64,000 bases of DNA, taken from assembly GCA_003260075.1 (NCBI GenBank), contig QLIY01000253.1, forward strand, positions 62,001-126,000, read 5' to 3'. Below the pieces are notes generated by a model. It was given only the letters and a program-made list of their open reading frames with translations. It made no database searches and was not told the origin of the DNA. Numbering within the stretch: position 1 is the first letter of the stretch; every line of letters starts with the position of its first letter. The position numbers were made by a program, and so were the translations under genes. Below, piece by piece: positions 50,490 through 63,938 of the stretch. The DNA is from Phallusia mammillata. Lineage: Eukaryota > Chordata > Ascidiacea > Phlebobranchia > Ascidiidae.

Positions 50490-51033
50490 CAGTGGTTCTT
50501 AAACTTTTTCAAAACGGTCTTTTTTCCATTATTTCGAGGACTCGCGGTCCTTAAGCCTGAATGTGTATTCCAGAAAAATGAAAGTTGATTGCAGGATTTA
50601 GGCCAGATTTGCAAAATTGCGCATAACAATAATCCAAAGACAGCTTGTGATATCACAGACAAGACACAAAAAAACATTACTACTGTGCGCGAACAATCAT
50701 TTTCTTTTGTCATATTGTTTAGCAATGGAGACAGTCGACTTTGATTTAAACTGATTCAATGACACAAACTGACGCCAAATAAGATTATAGAAGTACTTCA
50801 ACCTTTTCGCCGTCCCCCAAAATTGCCCCCCCCCCCCCCAAACTGACGCCAAATAAGATTATAGAAGTACTTCAACCTTTTCGCGGCCCCACAAAATTGC
50901 CTCACGTACCCCTAAACCTAAAGGACCCCAGTTTGAGAACCCCTTTGTGGTACTTGTCTCGTTTTTCTCGCTATGTATGTTATGTGATATATCGTTAACA
51001 CAAAAGATTTGACCCAAGTTTGAGAACCGCTGA
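50490..51033. mobile_element. hAT-like element(s) abutting the rolling-stone stop codon
   Basis: CAGTGGTTCTTAAACTTTTTC starts at 50490, two bases past TAA. Inverse ends with 'agtttgagaacc' occur near 50930 and 51016, but no matching target duplication was found. A segment of about 60 bp is repeated across the C run at 50826-50839, so the region is disturbed. Confidence 0.6.
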
Positions 51034-51915
51034 CTGTTATCTGTACATAATGTTAGAAATAGTAAGAGGTTTATTCTTAAACGTCTTGTCTTTATAGTTG
51101 AATTGTTTTACGTTATGCCTGCGTATAAAACAATAAGTTTAACGGCTTGGGTAGTGTCGCCCAAAATATGTTTGTTATTACATTTTCCTCATGGACTACT
51201 ATGCTTTTCGTACTGACGGCAGTATGCATTTTCTGCAGTCATATCCCTCAGTGTTTGTAGGACTTTGGGAGTTCGTTTTCTGTTTATTTATTTTAATACA
51301 GAGTAAAGAAAATTGAGTTTTTGTTCAAACAATAAACTTCAAACTTTTCAAAAAGGCTTGAGATTTCGTAACACCCCCCCCCCGTAGGACTTTGGGAGTT
51401 CGTTTTCTGTTTATTTATTTTAATACAGAGTTCAGAAAATTGAGTTTTTGTTCAAACAATAAACTTCAAACTTTTTAAAAAGGCTTGAGATTTCGTAACC
51501 TTGTACTGCAGTTTGACGAAAATTTGAGCACAGACTATATTATTACATGAAGCCAAACGTTCTCCCAGCAAACTTTTTCCTACCCGACAAAACCTTCCGA
51601 TATTGTTTGCTAATAGGCGAATTTGTGCATAAAATGCAGCAGCTTTTTTCTCAAGTGCAGCAGCAGCTCAATGCAGGCCGTATATCGATCGATCCCAAAG
51701 ACGAAAATAAATAATCGATGCCTAGATCTTCGGCCTGTTTTTTTGCAAATCAGCGCCACGCTGTAGCTTGAAACATTCGCACGTTGTAGCCTAAATAGCA
51801 GGATAGTGTGGACACCGGACGGTGATCAGGCAAAAAGGGATAATTCATTTACGATGAAACAATACATGTGTTAGGCATATTCTTTGTATGGCCTAAGTTT
51901 AGGAAAAAGTAAGAA
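51034..51915. other. intergenic stretch between rolling-stone and RAMP-like genes
   Basis: A segment of about 110 bp (gtaggactttgggagttcg ... ggcttgagatttcgtaac) occurs at 51257-51371 and 51384-51500, separated by the C10 run 51374-51383. Otherwise I see nothing. Confidence 0.6.
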
Positions 51916-54474
51916 ATGAATCAAATCATTTTGCTGACGATTTTCTGCTGCAGCCTTCATAACGCATCGCCGTTGGAATATGACAAGCATCAAGGTAAGT
52001 GTCGTTTTGTCAAATAGGCTATTGTACAATTCAAGCTGTTTGGCTAATTTTGCCTTTCAGTCTCTTGACTACCCCCACCCTAAAATAGGCCACTAAAATA
52101 CAGAAACGTCATTGATTTTAAAGGACTGTGAAGGCGGATTTAAATGCTTCTAAAGCATGACAGGGTATAATGCAAGAAACGTGAAACATAAAAGACTAAT
52201 GGTAAATTACGTTGGAAGTCCGCAGACTAACAAAATTCATAAAAGGGGTCCGTGACTACAAAAAGATTAAGAACCACTGGTCTAGTTACTAGACTACTGA
52301 AAGTGTAAAAACAAAGAAAACAGTGAAAACACACGTAGAAAAATGGCAGTTATGTCGTAACAATGAACTTATAACGCAATGGCTTGCAACGGCGGGAAAA
52401 AGTTTTTGGTTGTTGGGGAGCTTTACTGTCCGTAACGTGCATCTATAATGTTTCAGTTGCCATTCTTCGTAAAACTGCGTGCGAGTTTTACGTAAAAACA
52501 GTGTAAAAAGTTAAGATAAAACAACAGCCTTAAAAATAACAACATTGGGAACAGCATGTGACAAACTCATGTTTTTAGTTGATTGCTATTTTTGATGTAG
52601 GCTGGACGTTTTGTTAAGGTGTTGCCTGTTTGCACCATTAGTGTTCACGTGGTCTGTCTAAGACTAGTTGTAGTTTATATATTCTTTCAGGTAAAGACTC
52701 AGTATTAAGCGGTTTAAATTATTACTGCTGCGGGTCACACACTTCATTTCTCTATCTTTTTCAGTATATTTTCAAAGCGTTGATCTGGCCGTCGAGTACC
52801 GATGTACATCGCCGAATGATCTTGCGACTGCTGTGGTCAACTGCCTGAACAATTTTACTGATTACAGCACAATGCTAAACTTGGACCATCTGTCTGTGTG
52901 TGACTTTAACCGTATAGCAGGGTAACTATATTTGAAATTTCAACCTTTGTTTGTTTAATATAGCAATTCAGTCCAATCAAATCTCGAGTGCTATGTTATA
53001 GCCTACAGTTCTACACGGACACGGTATACAGTCCCTTACATGGGCGTCCGCAGCGGGGGGCAAGAGGGGGCGCGTGCCCCCCCCCTGGAAAAAAGAAAAA
53101 CGCAAACGGTCCCAAAATTCGCATCTTAAAACAAAACACCATAAACATTGTGATACAAAAACTATTCCTGGAACGTAAACTGAAGACGTCGTGGGTCTCC
53201 ACCCCGTTAAACGCACCGAATACAAGCTGTAACTGTAACAGAACAGGATGAGGTTTTACAACAGATTAAAAGAATCCAACATTATTACTTAACAATAGCT
53301 CGGTAACAAGCATATTATTACGTCATTGATGGATGTGTCAAAAAGCCATTATGTGATATCTTCACTGTGTCTGTTGTTGCATCTGATAAGGTTCGTGTAT
53401 GTAAATCCTACTTCCGTTAAAAATCGTTTCTCAGCAATAGTTAATATTGTGTTTATTGCACTACTTTGCTATATTGGGATTGGCAAGAAAGAGTATCACT
53501 GTCAGATGATTTTTGTTCGGAAATACCGTTTATCGAACGGCGATGTGACGATAGTTTGCCCTCCCCTGTATTTTTTCCTGCGGACGCCCATGGTCCCTTA
53601 CGTATTACTGTTTTTTTGGTAACAAACTTACCTTATTAAGCTTGAAGTAAACCAATACAATTCTCCTTATCAGAAACAGAAAAACGATGCCCTTGCTTAG
53701 AGAGTACTACAGCTAATTCGTTCGACATATGAGCTCAAAGTGACACATCAATGAAGAATGGTTTAAACGGCGTGGTTTATTTGGGTTTTTTTTCTAGTTT
53801 TTACCACACTGAGTAAAACGCAACAACGAAGATAAAATATGTTTTTATAATTTACAACTTTGCTTAATTGCCGAACCTTGATTCCAGAAGCTGCACAACG
53901 ACTGCACCCCCTTTCGGTGGGTTTTAGATAGCCTACATTTAGCACTTCCATTTCTTTTCGCACAGACCTTACGACATGCTAAGCGTATGCATCAAAGATT
54001 CTTCCGATTTTTTCAACTGCCACGACCGGTTTATGCTGTTCGATCAAGTGTTTCGGAACGTTGCACATCCAGCAATCTTTGAACGATGTACAAGAACAAA
54101 AACAGAAAAGGTGAACTTTAATACGAGTTACAGTAAACCTTGGTAAAACCGGATTCGGGTAATCCGGATCTTCGCCTAATCCTGACAAATGTTTTCGTCG
54201 AAACGGGTCCGGATATACCGAGGTTTACTGTATTTTACAATGGATTCCAATTTCTTTCGTATAATATTAATTGTATGATTACAATTTCGTTGATTTAAAA
54301 GTTGTAGAATATAGACTTTCATCTTCTGTAGTCCATCACCCACTTTCTAAATATAGTTTTTTTGTCACTGTTTAGGCGGACTGGTCGCCGACCTTTATAG
54401 CTGGCACACTAGCCGTCCTATCATCTACTTCGAGTGCTGTTATTTCGCTGCTAGTCTACTGCTTTTCGTCCTAG
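51916..54474 (+). CDS. RAMP: receptor activity-modifying protein (RAMP)-like, single-pass membrane protein
   Basis: Four exons: 51916-51994, 52765-52921, 53966-54110 and 54376-54474; phases agree and give 159 residues, the length of vertebrate RAMPs (148-175). RAMPs escort and reshape class B GPCRs such as the calcitonin receptor-like receptor. Seen here: a signal peptide (NQIILLTIFCCSLHNAS), then cysteines whose spacing mirrors human RAMP1. The CDF...Y..L..C block has the same 15-residue gap as CDW...Y..L..C, the next Cys-Cys gap is ten residues in both, and the last (CHDRFM...IFERC) differs by one. A C-terminal membrane segment (FIAGTLAVLSSTSSAVISLLVY) has almost no tail. RAMP's second Trp region is changed. 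Intron 2 contains a 553-bp hAT element and intron 3 a pogo-type MITE. Family call by motif spacing; no search was run. Confidence 0.8.
53040..53592. mobile_element. 553-bp hAT-like element in RAMP-like intron 2
   Basis: Left end ATGGGCGTCCGCAG and right end CTGCGGACGCCCATG are inverted. GTCCCTTAC is repeated directly outside (53031-53039 and 53593-53601), an 8-9 bp target duplication. The natural C9 run at 53077-53085 belongs to this end and is not a filler. Open frames inside are short. Confidence 0.88.
54131..54230. mobile_element. 100-bp Tigger/pogo-like MITE in RAMP-like intron 3
   Basis: Starts CAGTAAACCTTGGTAAAACC and ends GGATATACCGAGGTTTACTG. The ends are inverted repeats with few mismatches, and TA lies directly on both sides (54129-54130 and 54231-54232). 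This is the standard structure of a Tc1/mariner-superfamily, pogo-type non-autonomous element. It has no coding capacity. Confidence 0.85.
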
Positions 54475-54898
54475 CATCTTCAGTACACAACAATGGACAT
54501 TTCTTAATGTTAGTTCACCTTTCAGTACCCGCAGGCGCAACTCGCTTTGCACTTTCCTTCAGTGAAAAAAAGTTCAAGAAACAACAGCATGGCTACAAAT
54601 TTTTACAGATCTGTTCTTGAGATATCAAAGGCCGAAAATGTCCACAAGGTTTTCATGTATTGTTTGCAAAATTTTGATGCATTGGTTTGGAAACCAAAAC
54701 AAAGCGCTACCCCGAATTCTTTTTTTGTATTGCAAACATTGAACAAGTTTCAATATATAATGTGCCCCAAATTTTAGAACCATGTAAAACACAGCTGCAA
54801 TAGGCATAAATGTTGTGTCATTTGGAACCACAAACTAATACATGAATTTTGTCAGAAATATGATAAATACTTACACTCAAATAACCAATCCAAATTTC
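54475..54898. other. gap between the convergent RAMP-like and PSMC2 stop codons
   Basis: 424 bp shared by the two converging 3' ends. Open frames in it (e.g. 54547-54777) lack similarity. The two 3' UTRs could overlap. Confidence 0.5.
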
Positions 54899-56808
<1,910 letters not shown>

Positions 56809-59800
56809 GGTTGTAAACTTTTGTTGAATTCAAAACAATTTAACAAATGGCCTGAAAAACATAAAAAATGAAGATGTTTTCACCTCTACAAATTTTAACA
56901 TAGCAATAGTTACATATTCAAAACTATCAGTCTATCATTACATGAAAATAAAATAAAAGTGCAACCATTCCCACCTTTGGTAAATTACAAACTTTTTTAC
57001 ATGACAAGTGGGCAAATTTTGGCTATTTTGCATACCCTTGAGAAAAGCTATTTAAGCCACAGCAGGCAGCATCCTAACAACCTAACAGCCTTGGATACCA
57101 CCAATTTTGTGACAAAACCGTTTCAAAAACACAACTGTTGCTGTACATAAAATGATCTTGATATTTAGTCAGTCAGTTTCATGAATTAGTTACAGCTCTT
57201 TTTAAGAAACACAACTGTAGCTGTACATAAAATTAAAACATTCTGATTCTGATGTATTGTATGTTGTTTAGTCAATCAGTTTCATGCATTTTACAATTCA
57301 GCCATTGTTATTGCGACGAAATGTTTCTGAACACGTTGCCATAATATTTAAGGTACAATAACAACATAGTTTTTAATTTTATTTCTGAGATTAATCATAA
57401 TCATAAAAGTTTCGCAAAACTTATTTTTATTTGGCACAACTATTATTTGATCAAAATATTTTATTTTCGAAAATTTAAGTAGTTATTTTATCAGGGTGTT
57501 TGACTGTTTGGTAAAGAACCAAATTAGCAAAAAGTTTTTGTGTGTTATAGTACCTTGCAACTTACGGCTTGCCCTTTGTCAGACTGTCTTTGGTGTTTGC
57601 GATCAAAACTGAGATGTCACGAAATGATTTACAGGGCAGGTGGGGTAAAAAAAATTTTGTCGGAAAAGGCGGATGCAAGTTTTGAACATACGTTCCAATA
57701 GTTAATTCACACTGTAGTCTCTGTTTCAACTATCAAATTCGCAGTTCAAAGTTTTATAAAATATAGCCTTTTGATATTGACACATATATTTTCGAAATTA
57801 CAGTATCTCCGGTGGTCGTTGTACTGCCAAAAGCATGACAACCCAACATTTGTTGTGCCAAGTCACGAAACAGGATTACGCTCCGCACAGCACGTATAGT
57901 CGAGTTTGTCATTATATTAATGCATTTTATATCCGACAGACAAAAAAAACTTGAGTGATTCACGATTTTTGATTAACGGTTCAAGGAATTTGCCACAGAA
58001 AGTGTTACTGGTAATTTTGTTTCACCGATGCGATCGCCATTTCAAAACGTTTGACCCAGTTTAGGCATATTGCAATGCATCAAAATAATCATAAGCTTTC
58101 TGGCACCTATTAACTTTATGTTTTAAAATTAGGACGGTAAGTTTTTGTTGATTGCACGCGATTTACAAGGGCGACTTGCAAAAGTTGCACAAAAATGGTT
58201 GGTCAATTTACCTCGTTCAGATGACGACGTTTTAACAGCTATAAGCACCCGCAGGCAGGTACCGCCCAACAAGAACGAAACTTTTAGGTCACAGCTTTCG
58301 GATTGTGAAAAAGGACCTACAGTTGCTCATTCAAGGGGCGAGTATCAATTCATTCTGGGTGTCGACTTTTAATAACGAACTATTAGGCGTTTTCTCATAT
58401 TTGGTAACAATGAGATAGAACAGTGAAGTTATATTTGAAATGGACTATGAAATATATTTTTTGTGTGTTTTATTTCGGTGGTGTAACGCAGCATAGCATA
58501 TTCTGCCAGTTTTGTGTTATGTTCACCTCTGTTGGCTAACCATAGTATTCTGCTTTACACCACAAGCATCGGTTAGCTAATGTAAATATGAAACAACGAC
58601 GCGGGCAGGGAATTTCCGAAGCACGGGAAGTTTAAATGGAGCGCTTTAAGAAAGTTCAGCTTTATCATGTGATCCTGATGTAGGCTAATTCAGAAACAAA
58701 CAAAAGCTGTAGGCTATTGGGGTTGTGTGCCGAAAATCGCGAATCTGTTCGTAGGAGTGTTATTTGTATTCACATGTTACATGCATAGGTGCGGAGAGAG
58801 GGGGGGGGGGCAAAAACTGTAGGCTATTGGGGTTGTGTGCCGAAAATCGCGAATCTGTTTATAGGAGTGTTATTTGTATTCACATGTTACATGCATAGGT
58901 GCGGAGAGAATCGCAGAATTTAAAGTTTGGTTTTCATTATTGTTGAGGGGACCAAGCATACCAAATATATGAAAACAATTTTTCATCCTAACCATTATAA
59001 ACCTAGATGTAAACGTAATGTATTTGTACAATACTAACAAAACTAACGTAATAAGTAGCGGTGAGCAATCGTGTTTTCCAAAACCGCTTTCGGCAATTAT
59101 TAAACCCTGTGAGATTACAGCTTTTTCATCGGCCAGTCACGATTTGGACGATTAACTCCAGATAAAAGCAGTCTGTGACGAAATAGGGTCCACAGTTTTG
59201 CCAAGTAACGCTTAGTTTTGAGTTGAAGAGAAAGGATTTTGACTTAGCCTACATTGTTCCAAAGCATAGCATCCTTTCGTTTGGTCGTGTGGTTGGAAAT
59301 TTTAGTTGTGAGCATTCAGAGAACTATCTTGAAGGGAGTGTGTATTGTATTCTAAGAATCGTGATCGGTAAAGTACACTTGTTCGGCCTTGGCACTTTCA
59401 CAGAGAGAAGATTTACGAGCAGCAGTACAAAAGGCCTTTCGGTTATATCACAAAACGTTTTATATTACAAAACTACTTTATCTTAGCAATAGCAAAGTAT
59501 GTAGTGGTGGTGTTGAAAATGGAACGGGGCTATTTTTTAACAAAACTATTTTTCACTGTGCGAAAAGTTAAAAGCTTGGTCAGACTTGTCACAGGCTTTT
59601 AAACCATTTATTGAGCGATGTGAAACTTATGTCACGTTTATCGCCTATTGGTAACTTGTCAGGTACCTTACTTCAAGCGTGCTAAGCCGGCCATGCAGAA
59701 AGCTCGAGAAATGCTCCACCACTAATGATTAACTTGTACGTAACAACCAATGTTTTTGATGTAATGTACTTTGCCTTGACATAACAGTGTATCTGACGTA

Positions 59801-61051
59801 CAAAACGTAGGCAAAAGCCTTTATTAGATTGAAATAATGTTTAAGACACTTTATAACCGCATTTTGAATTCCTCAATTAAATGGATCCAAGTTGCAAACA
59901 TCTAGGGCAGACAATTTACTTGTTAGCCAAGCTAATGTTTAGTTCGGCTTTTTTAGTTTTAAGTTACGAGCTAACTTCTTATGAGTCCACTTCCATGCAC
60001 CTGAGCATGCGACAAGTGCCCGCTGTGGTAAAACAGCCGGGTAATGCCGGGTACATAAAAACTTGAGCAAAAACCATTGAGCGAATAATGTAGATGAGAC
60101 GATTGGACGTTGTGTCTGTACCTAAACTTGAGAGTTTTTTTTGTAGTTTGAGAGTTCCGAGATTTAAGGCCTTCTTCAGACCAGCACTTCGGGTCTGGAG
60201 AGTGCCCTTCAGTTTTGAGCAACAAATGCCAAAACGTCAGTTTAATATGTATAAGATAGCTTACGGTTACGTGCTTGCGCTGCAGTTTAGTCGCAGGGAT
60301 GTACAACTTTTCCTCTATGGCTGCCGCATCGCAATAACTTGTTTTACCAACGGCTGCCAAGCGTTTCTTGTTTTTGTTCATAAAATACTGATGTAAAAAT
60401 AGGTTTATCTCACATGCATAAAATTCAGCTTAAAAAGCCAAGATTAATTTCTTGATGCCCAGATTGAGCTGAACAGCCTAACGATAAGTCTTTATGCGTT
60501 TATGACACCACCATCTACATTGTGACGCGTGTATTGCCTTTTACGGTCCGTTCAACCGCAGGTTGTGCACTCCTGGTTTGGGGGGGGGGAATTAATTTCT
60601 AACTTGATGCACAGATTGAGCTGAACAGCCTAGCGATAAGTCTTTATGCGTTTATGACACCACCATCTACATTGTGACGCGGGTTGCCTTTTACGGTCCG
60701 TTCAACCGCAGGTTGTGCACTCCTGGTTTAGATTCTCAATGCTTGGTGCAGTAATTCGCCACATTCCTGTTTTTACATGATTTCCTCTTATGTGTGCTTA
60801 CGTGTGCTTAATAGGTTGCTCTTCCAAATCACTTTGTATTTTCCGTTTTTATTTTTCAAGCACAGTAGAAATACAATTAAGTAACATAGGTTTAAAAATT
60901 AGAAGGCCTATTATAATTATTATTTTGTCATAACTCTTGAAGCTCACTTTTATTTTCAGAGTGAGCACCCATTTGAGCATACAATAAATAAAAACAAAAT
61001 TGTATTTTGCCGTTTTAAAAAACTTGTTGTGAGCTGCTGGTGAAAAGTAAC
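56809..61051. other. intergenic region between PSMC2 and the small membrane protein gene
   Basis: Holds a short repeated motif (aacacaactgt-gctgtacataaaat at about 57130 and 57208), the repeated segments around G runs at 58800-58810 (about 97 bp) and 60580-60589 (about 127 bp), and several open frames without recognisable similarity, including a 136-codon ATG frame on the minus strand at 59971-60381. Confidence 0.5.
58133..58372 (+). CDS. possible terminal exon, unidentified
   Basis: After a TTAG acceptor at 58129-58132 an 80-codon frame runs to TAA (begins DGKFLLIARDLQGRLAKV, ends YQFILGVDF). Composition looks protein-like (LPRSDDDVLTA), but there is no ATG at its start and I found no upstream exon. 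Could be the last exon of an unseen gene or chance. Confidence 0.25.
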   Translation, partial: DGKFLLIARDLQGRLAKVAQKWLVNLPRSDDDVLTAISTRRQVPPNKNETFRSQLSDCEKGPTVAHSRGEYQFILGVDF

Positions 61052-62469
61052 ATGCCGTCATACAATGCGTATTCAGATGAAGCATCGGTGACCAGCACTA
61101 ACGTAAGAACCGAAATGTCATCTTAGTAATCGCAAATGTTTGCATGGTTTTCTATCAATCACTTTACAATTTCCTAGACCTTTAAATGTCAAACAGTTTT
61201 TTCAGATATTTTTTCTGTAACCAATGCCTTGTCATCTTTCTACAAAAAAACGCTTTCTTTAATGTGAACACTTTTACAAACCTCTAGCCAAAAGTTGTGG
61301 GACTTTGGTATGTCAACACTTTTTATGACTTTACAAGTTGCATTGTAACGTACCCAAGCCATTTCAGCAAAAACGTAATTGTCAGCAAAAAAGTAACGCT
61401 ACTAAGTACTAACACAACAAAACAACTCACATCACACAAAGATTTGCTAAATACTAATAGGTAAAGAGCACTGTTATTTAAATTAGCCGTTAGATGCTGG
61501 GAAAAAGTTTTGGAACTAAATTTAAGTTTGGGACCAAAGTGTCTTTCGAAAGTTTGATGTTATTTTATGATTAAACCTGAACCTAAACCCGAATATCCTA
61601 ACCATCGCCATTTTCACAGAATTTTCTTTAATATTTCCCGGCGCTTTTTACGCGACATATCGGTATTGAGTAATTTTTTCTGATGTAAGGGGAAATTCTA
61701 CTAACATAAGAACTTAAATTACCCAAAGTTTGCTAATTTCCGATAGATGGCTTAAAGAGCATAAAACAAAATTCTAAAACAAAATTCTGGTAAAATCCTG
61801 ACAGTTTGGACTATTAGGGTTAAGTTGAGGTTTCGTTTTAAAATAACATTGAAACAAAGTTACAAACTTAGTTTCTGCCCTTGAATTATATTTATAACCC
61901 TATCCCTGTGTAACTTGTAATTTAAATAACTTTGCTCTTTGCGCCACCTATCGGTATTTACCAAACAAGAGCTACTAACACTGGAATTTGGCTGGCGCCC
62001 GGTCTGGGAATTTCTAGTAGGTGGCGCAACGGAGCATAGGCGTTTATGGTGTTGATTCAGCAATTTGGGTTTATGGTAAGAATGATTGCTGAGTCAGCAC
62101 CATAAACGCCTATGCTCTGTTGCGCCACCTACCAAACCGGGCCGTCAGCCGAGTTCCAGTGTTAGTAGTTCTACCGAAGTTCTACGTCAGTAGCTCTGTC
62201 GCTAAAGGGTTAGGACTCATGTGAGCATATTTCAAAAAAAAACATTTGCGCTTGTTTTGCAGCCAAACGGATGTAAAGCAGTGTACAAGAAATGGACGAC
62301 GGGAGTTCGTGGTGTTATCGTCAAAACCATAATTGGGATTATTTTCTTCGTCATTGCTTTCACCATTGGATATACGGTTGGTTACACAATACACAAATGT
62401 AAAGATGACTGTACGTCGTGTGTTACTACGATAGCCTCGGTGACCACAGTGCAAGCGGTACCCACTTAA
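61052..62469 (+). CDS. 85-residue single-pass membrane protein, unknown family
   Basis: Two exons, 61052-61102 and 62263-62469, both phase 0 at the junction (AAC|GTAAGA ... TTTTGCAG|CCA). The product starts MPSYNAYSDEASVTSTN, then PNGCKAVYKKWTTGVRG, a hydrophobic segment (VIVKTIIGIIFFVIAFTIGYTVGYTI), HKCKDDCTSC, and a Thr/Val-rich end. Positive residues precede the membrane segment and no signal peptide is present, so the N terminus is probably cytoplasmic; GYTVGY could favour helix packing. Three cysteines follow the membrane segment closely. No family recognised. Intron 1 contains a long hairpin and MITE ends. Confidence 0.7.
61699..61975. mobile_element. MITE with 'CGATAGRTGGC' subterminal inverted repeats
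   Basis: Left part ctaacataagaacttaaatt leads to ccgatagatggcttaaagagc; right part has gctctttgcgccacctatcgg inverted. The same family is cleaner at 63767-63938. Lies in the intron of the small membrane protein gene. Confidence 0.6.
61972..62168. repeat. 197-bp inverted repeat (hairpin), 20-bp loop
   Basis: Left arm 61972-62064 and right arm 62085-62168 are inverse copies (ctactaacactgga ... ggtggcgcaac-gagcatagg ... gctgactcagcaat), with one 9-bp insertion in the left arm and few substitutions. The loop is 62065-62084. It ends about 95 bp before exon 2 of the 85-residue protein gene, so it would be transcribed as part of the intron. Confidence 0.93.
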
Positions 62470-63234
62470 TTCAAACTGTTCAACAATGTTTTTTAGTTGT
62501 CTCTAATTGCATTTGTGCGTGATTTATTTAACAAACAAAGCAACGATGATACGATTGGTCAATTTCTTCGCATGAGCGACCATGACATGTAGTAAAATTG
62601 CAAAATCTTTTTTTATTCATAATCAAATGCTTCAATGCAATTTGGTTCATTTGCCATTTCTGTGTATGTATGTATTTTTACCTGTATTAAATTGAAATCA
62701 TATTTGCCTTTTTGATAGTTCGTTACATGTATGTTGTTGTTGATCAAATGTGTGTTCCAAATATACATATGTAGTTTTTGTACTGCTATTCCTGGAGTAC
62801 AAAAAAGGTTTACTCATGCTGTTCTATGTCTTGCCCTTAATTTCACTGCTTTTGAAATGACAACTCGAGTTAGTTTTCTCGTTTATTTCTATTGCACGGC
62901 GATATAAACTATTTAGCTCTGTAGCATGCTTACAATACAGACAACATTTAACTTTATAATGGTATTGCACAAATTCAGGAGTACAACAAAATAAGATTTG
63001 GGATATTGCTGTTTCATGAAATAAATGAAACAATGGCAGGTTGCTACAATTGAAGACAATAATTTTAAAAAAACTTTTTGTGTTTGATTTTGGCAAATGA
63101 TAATTAAAACACAATAATATTTTCGCAACCAGGAATGTTGGAAAGTTGCACAAACACATCGTGGAAACGTGATCCCCACCGTAAATATTTTTTTTTAGCT
63201 TAGTTTGTGCAGACAAGACAAGTTGTGTCTACAG

Positions 63235-63577
63235 CAGAGTTGTAAACGGGCTGAAATTGGAGTCCGAACCCGAAAGTACAAGCCCGAAACCAAACCCGAT
63301 TCGTTTTTGAGAAGACCGTTTAGGCCGGAAAGTTTGATTGACAGGCCTTTACTTGAAGCCTCAGAAAAGACCAAGACAACAAACACAATAGACAATTGGT
63401 CTTAAACAAGGCGTTTTAGGGCTGTTTGACATTAGGTCAGGTCCAGCAAATAGCTACTTAAATTTGGTCAAAAAACAACAACACTGACACCGAGTGTAAA
63501 GTCAGGCCTGAATTAAGCCCCCTTTTTTAAGAAACCCAAGCCCAAACCTGAAAAGCCCGGCCCGACGTACAACTCTG
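63235..63577. mobile_element. 343-bp MITE with perfect 8-bp target duplication
   Basis: Left CAGAGTTGTAAACGGGC, right GCCCGACGTACAACTCTG, inverted with two mismatches. GTCTACAG is duplicated outside (63227-63234 and 63578-63585). The interior is rich in 'aagcccgaaaccaaacccg'. Relatives lie at 48944-49063 and, partly, near 41800. Confidence 0.95.
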
Positions 63578-63766
63578 GTCTACAGTCGGGTATGTTTGAT
63601 CAGACTTGGTTAAAAACGTTACAAACATATGATATTGTTGTGACAACACAAAGTAAAGCAAGCAGCTCTGCGATAACAATTGCTGGAGATGTGATGAGAA
63701 ATTGAATAACAATGTTGAATTGTTTTGATATTGTGGTTTTTATGGTTTATTATGCGGTGGAGCTAG

Positions 63767-63938
63767 TAACGTGAGAACTCAAATTACAAAAGTTCCAAAA
63801 TACTGATAGTTGGCGCAAAGAAGATTGACGCAAAATTGAAACGAACTCAAAAACAGAGTTCCTAACCCAGAAATAACTGTGCTCTTCACGCCATCTATCG
63901 ACATTTTGCAAACGTTCGTAATTTGAGTATTCACGTTA
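63767..63938. mobile_element. 172-bp MITE with long inverted ends
   Basis: Left aacgtgagaactcaaattac ... gatagttggcgcaaag; right, inverted, aacgtgaatactcaaattac ... gatagatggcgtgaag. The inverted ends match over about 55 bp with substitutions. Target duplication ambiguous (agt or ta). Same family as 61699-61975. Confidence 0.8.

Noticed and set aside
53077..53085. C9 run as another filler spacer
   Set aside because: It belongs to the element end at 53040-53592, and no sequence is repeated across it.
59971..60381. 136-codon ATG frame on the minus strand
   Set aside because: Low-complexity basic composition, no domain, and no splice or UTR support; left as unsupported.
62824..63216. 130-codon minus-strand frame
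   Set aside because: Runs through an AT-rich gene flank with no recognisable motif; likely chance.
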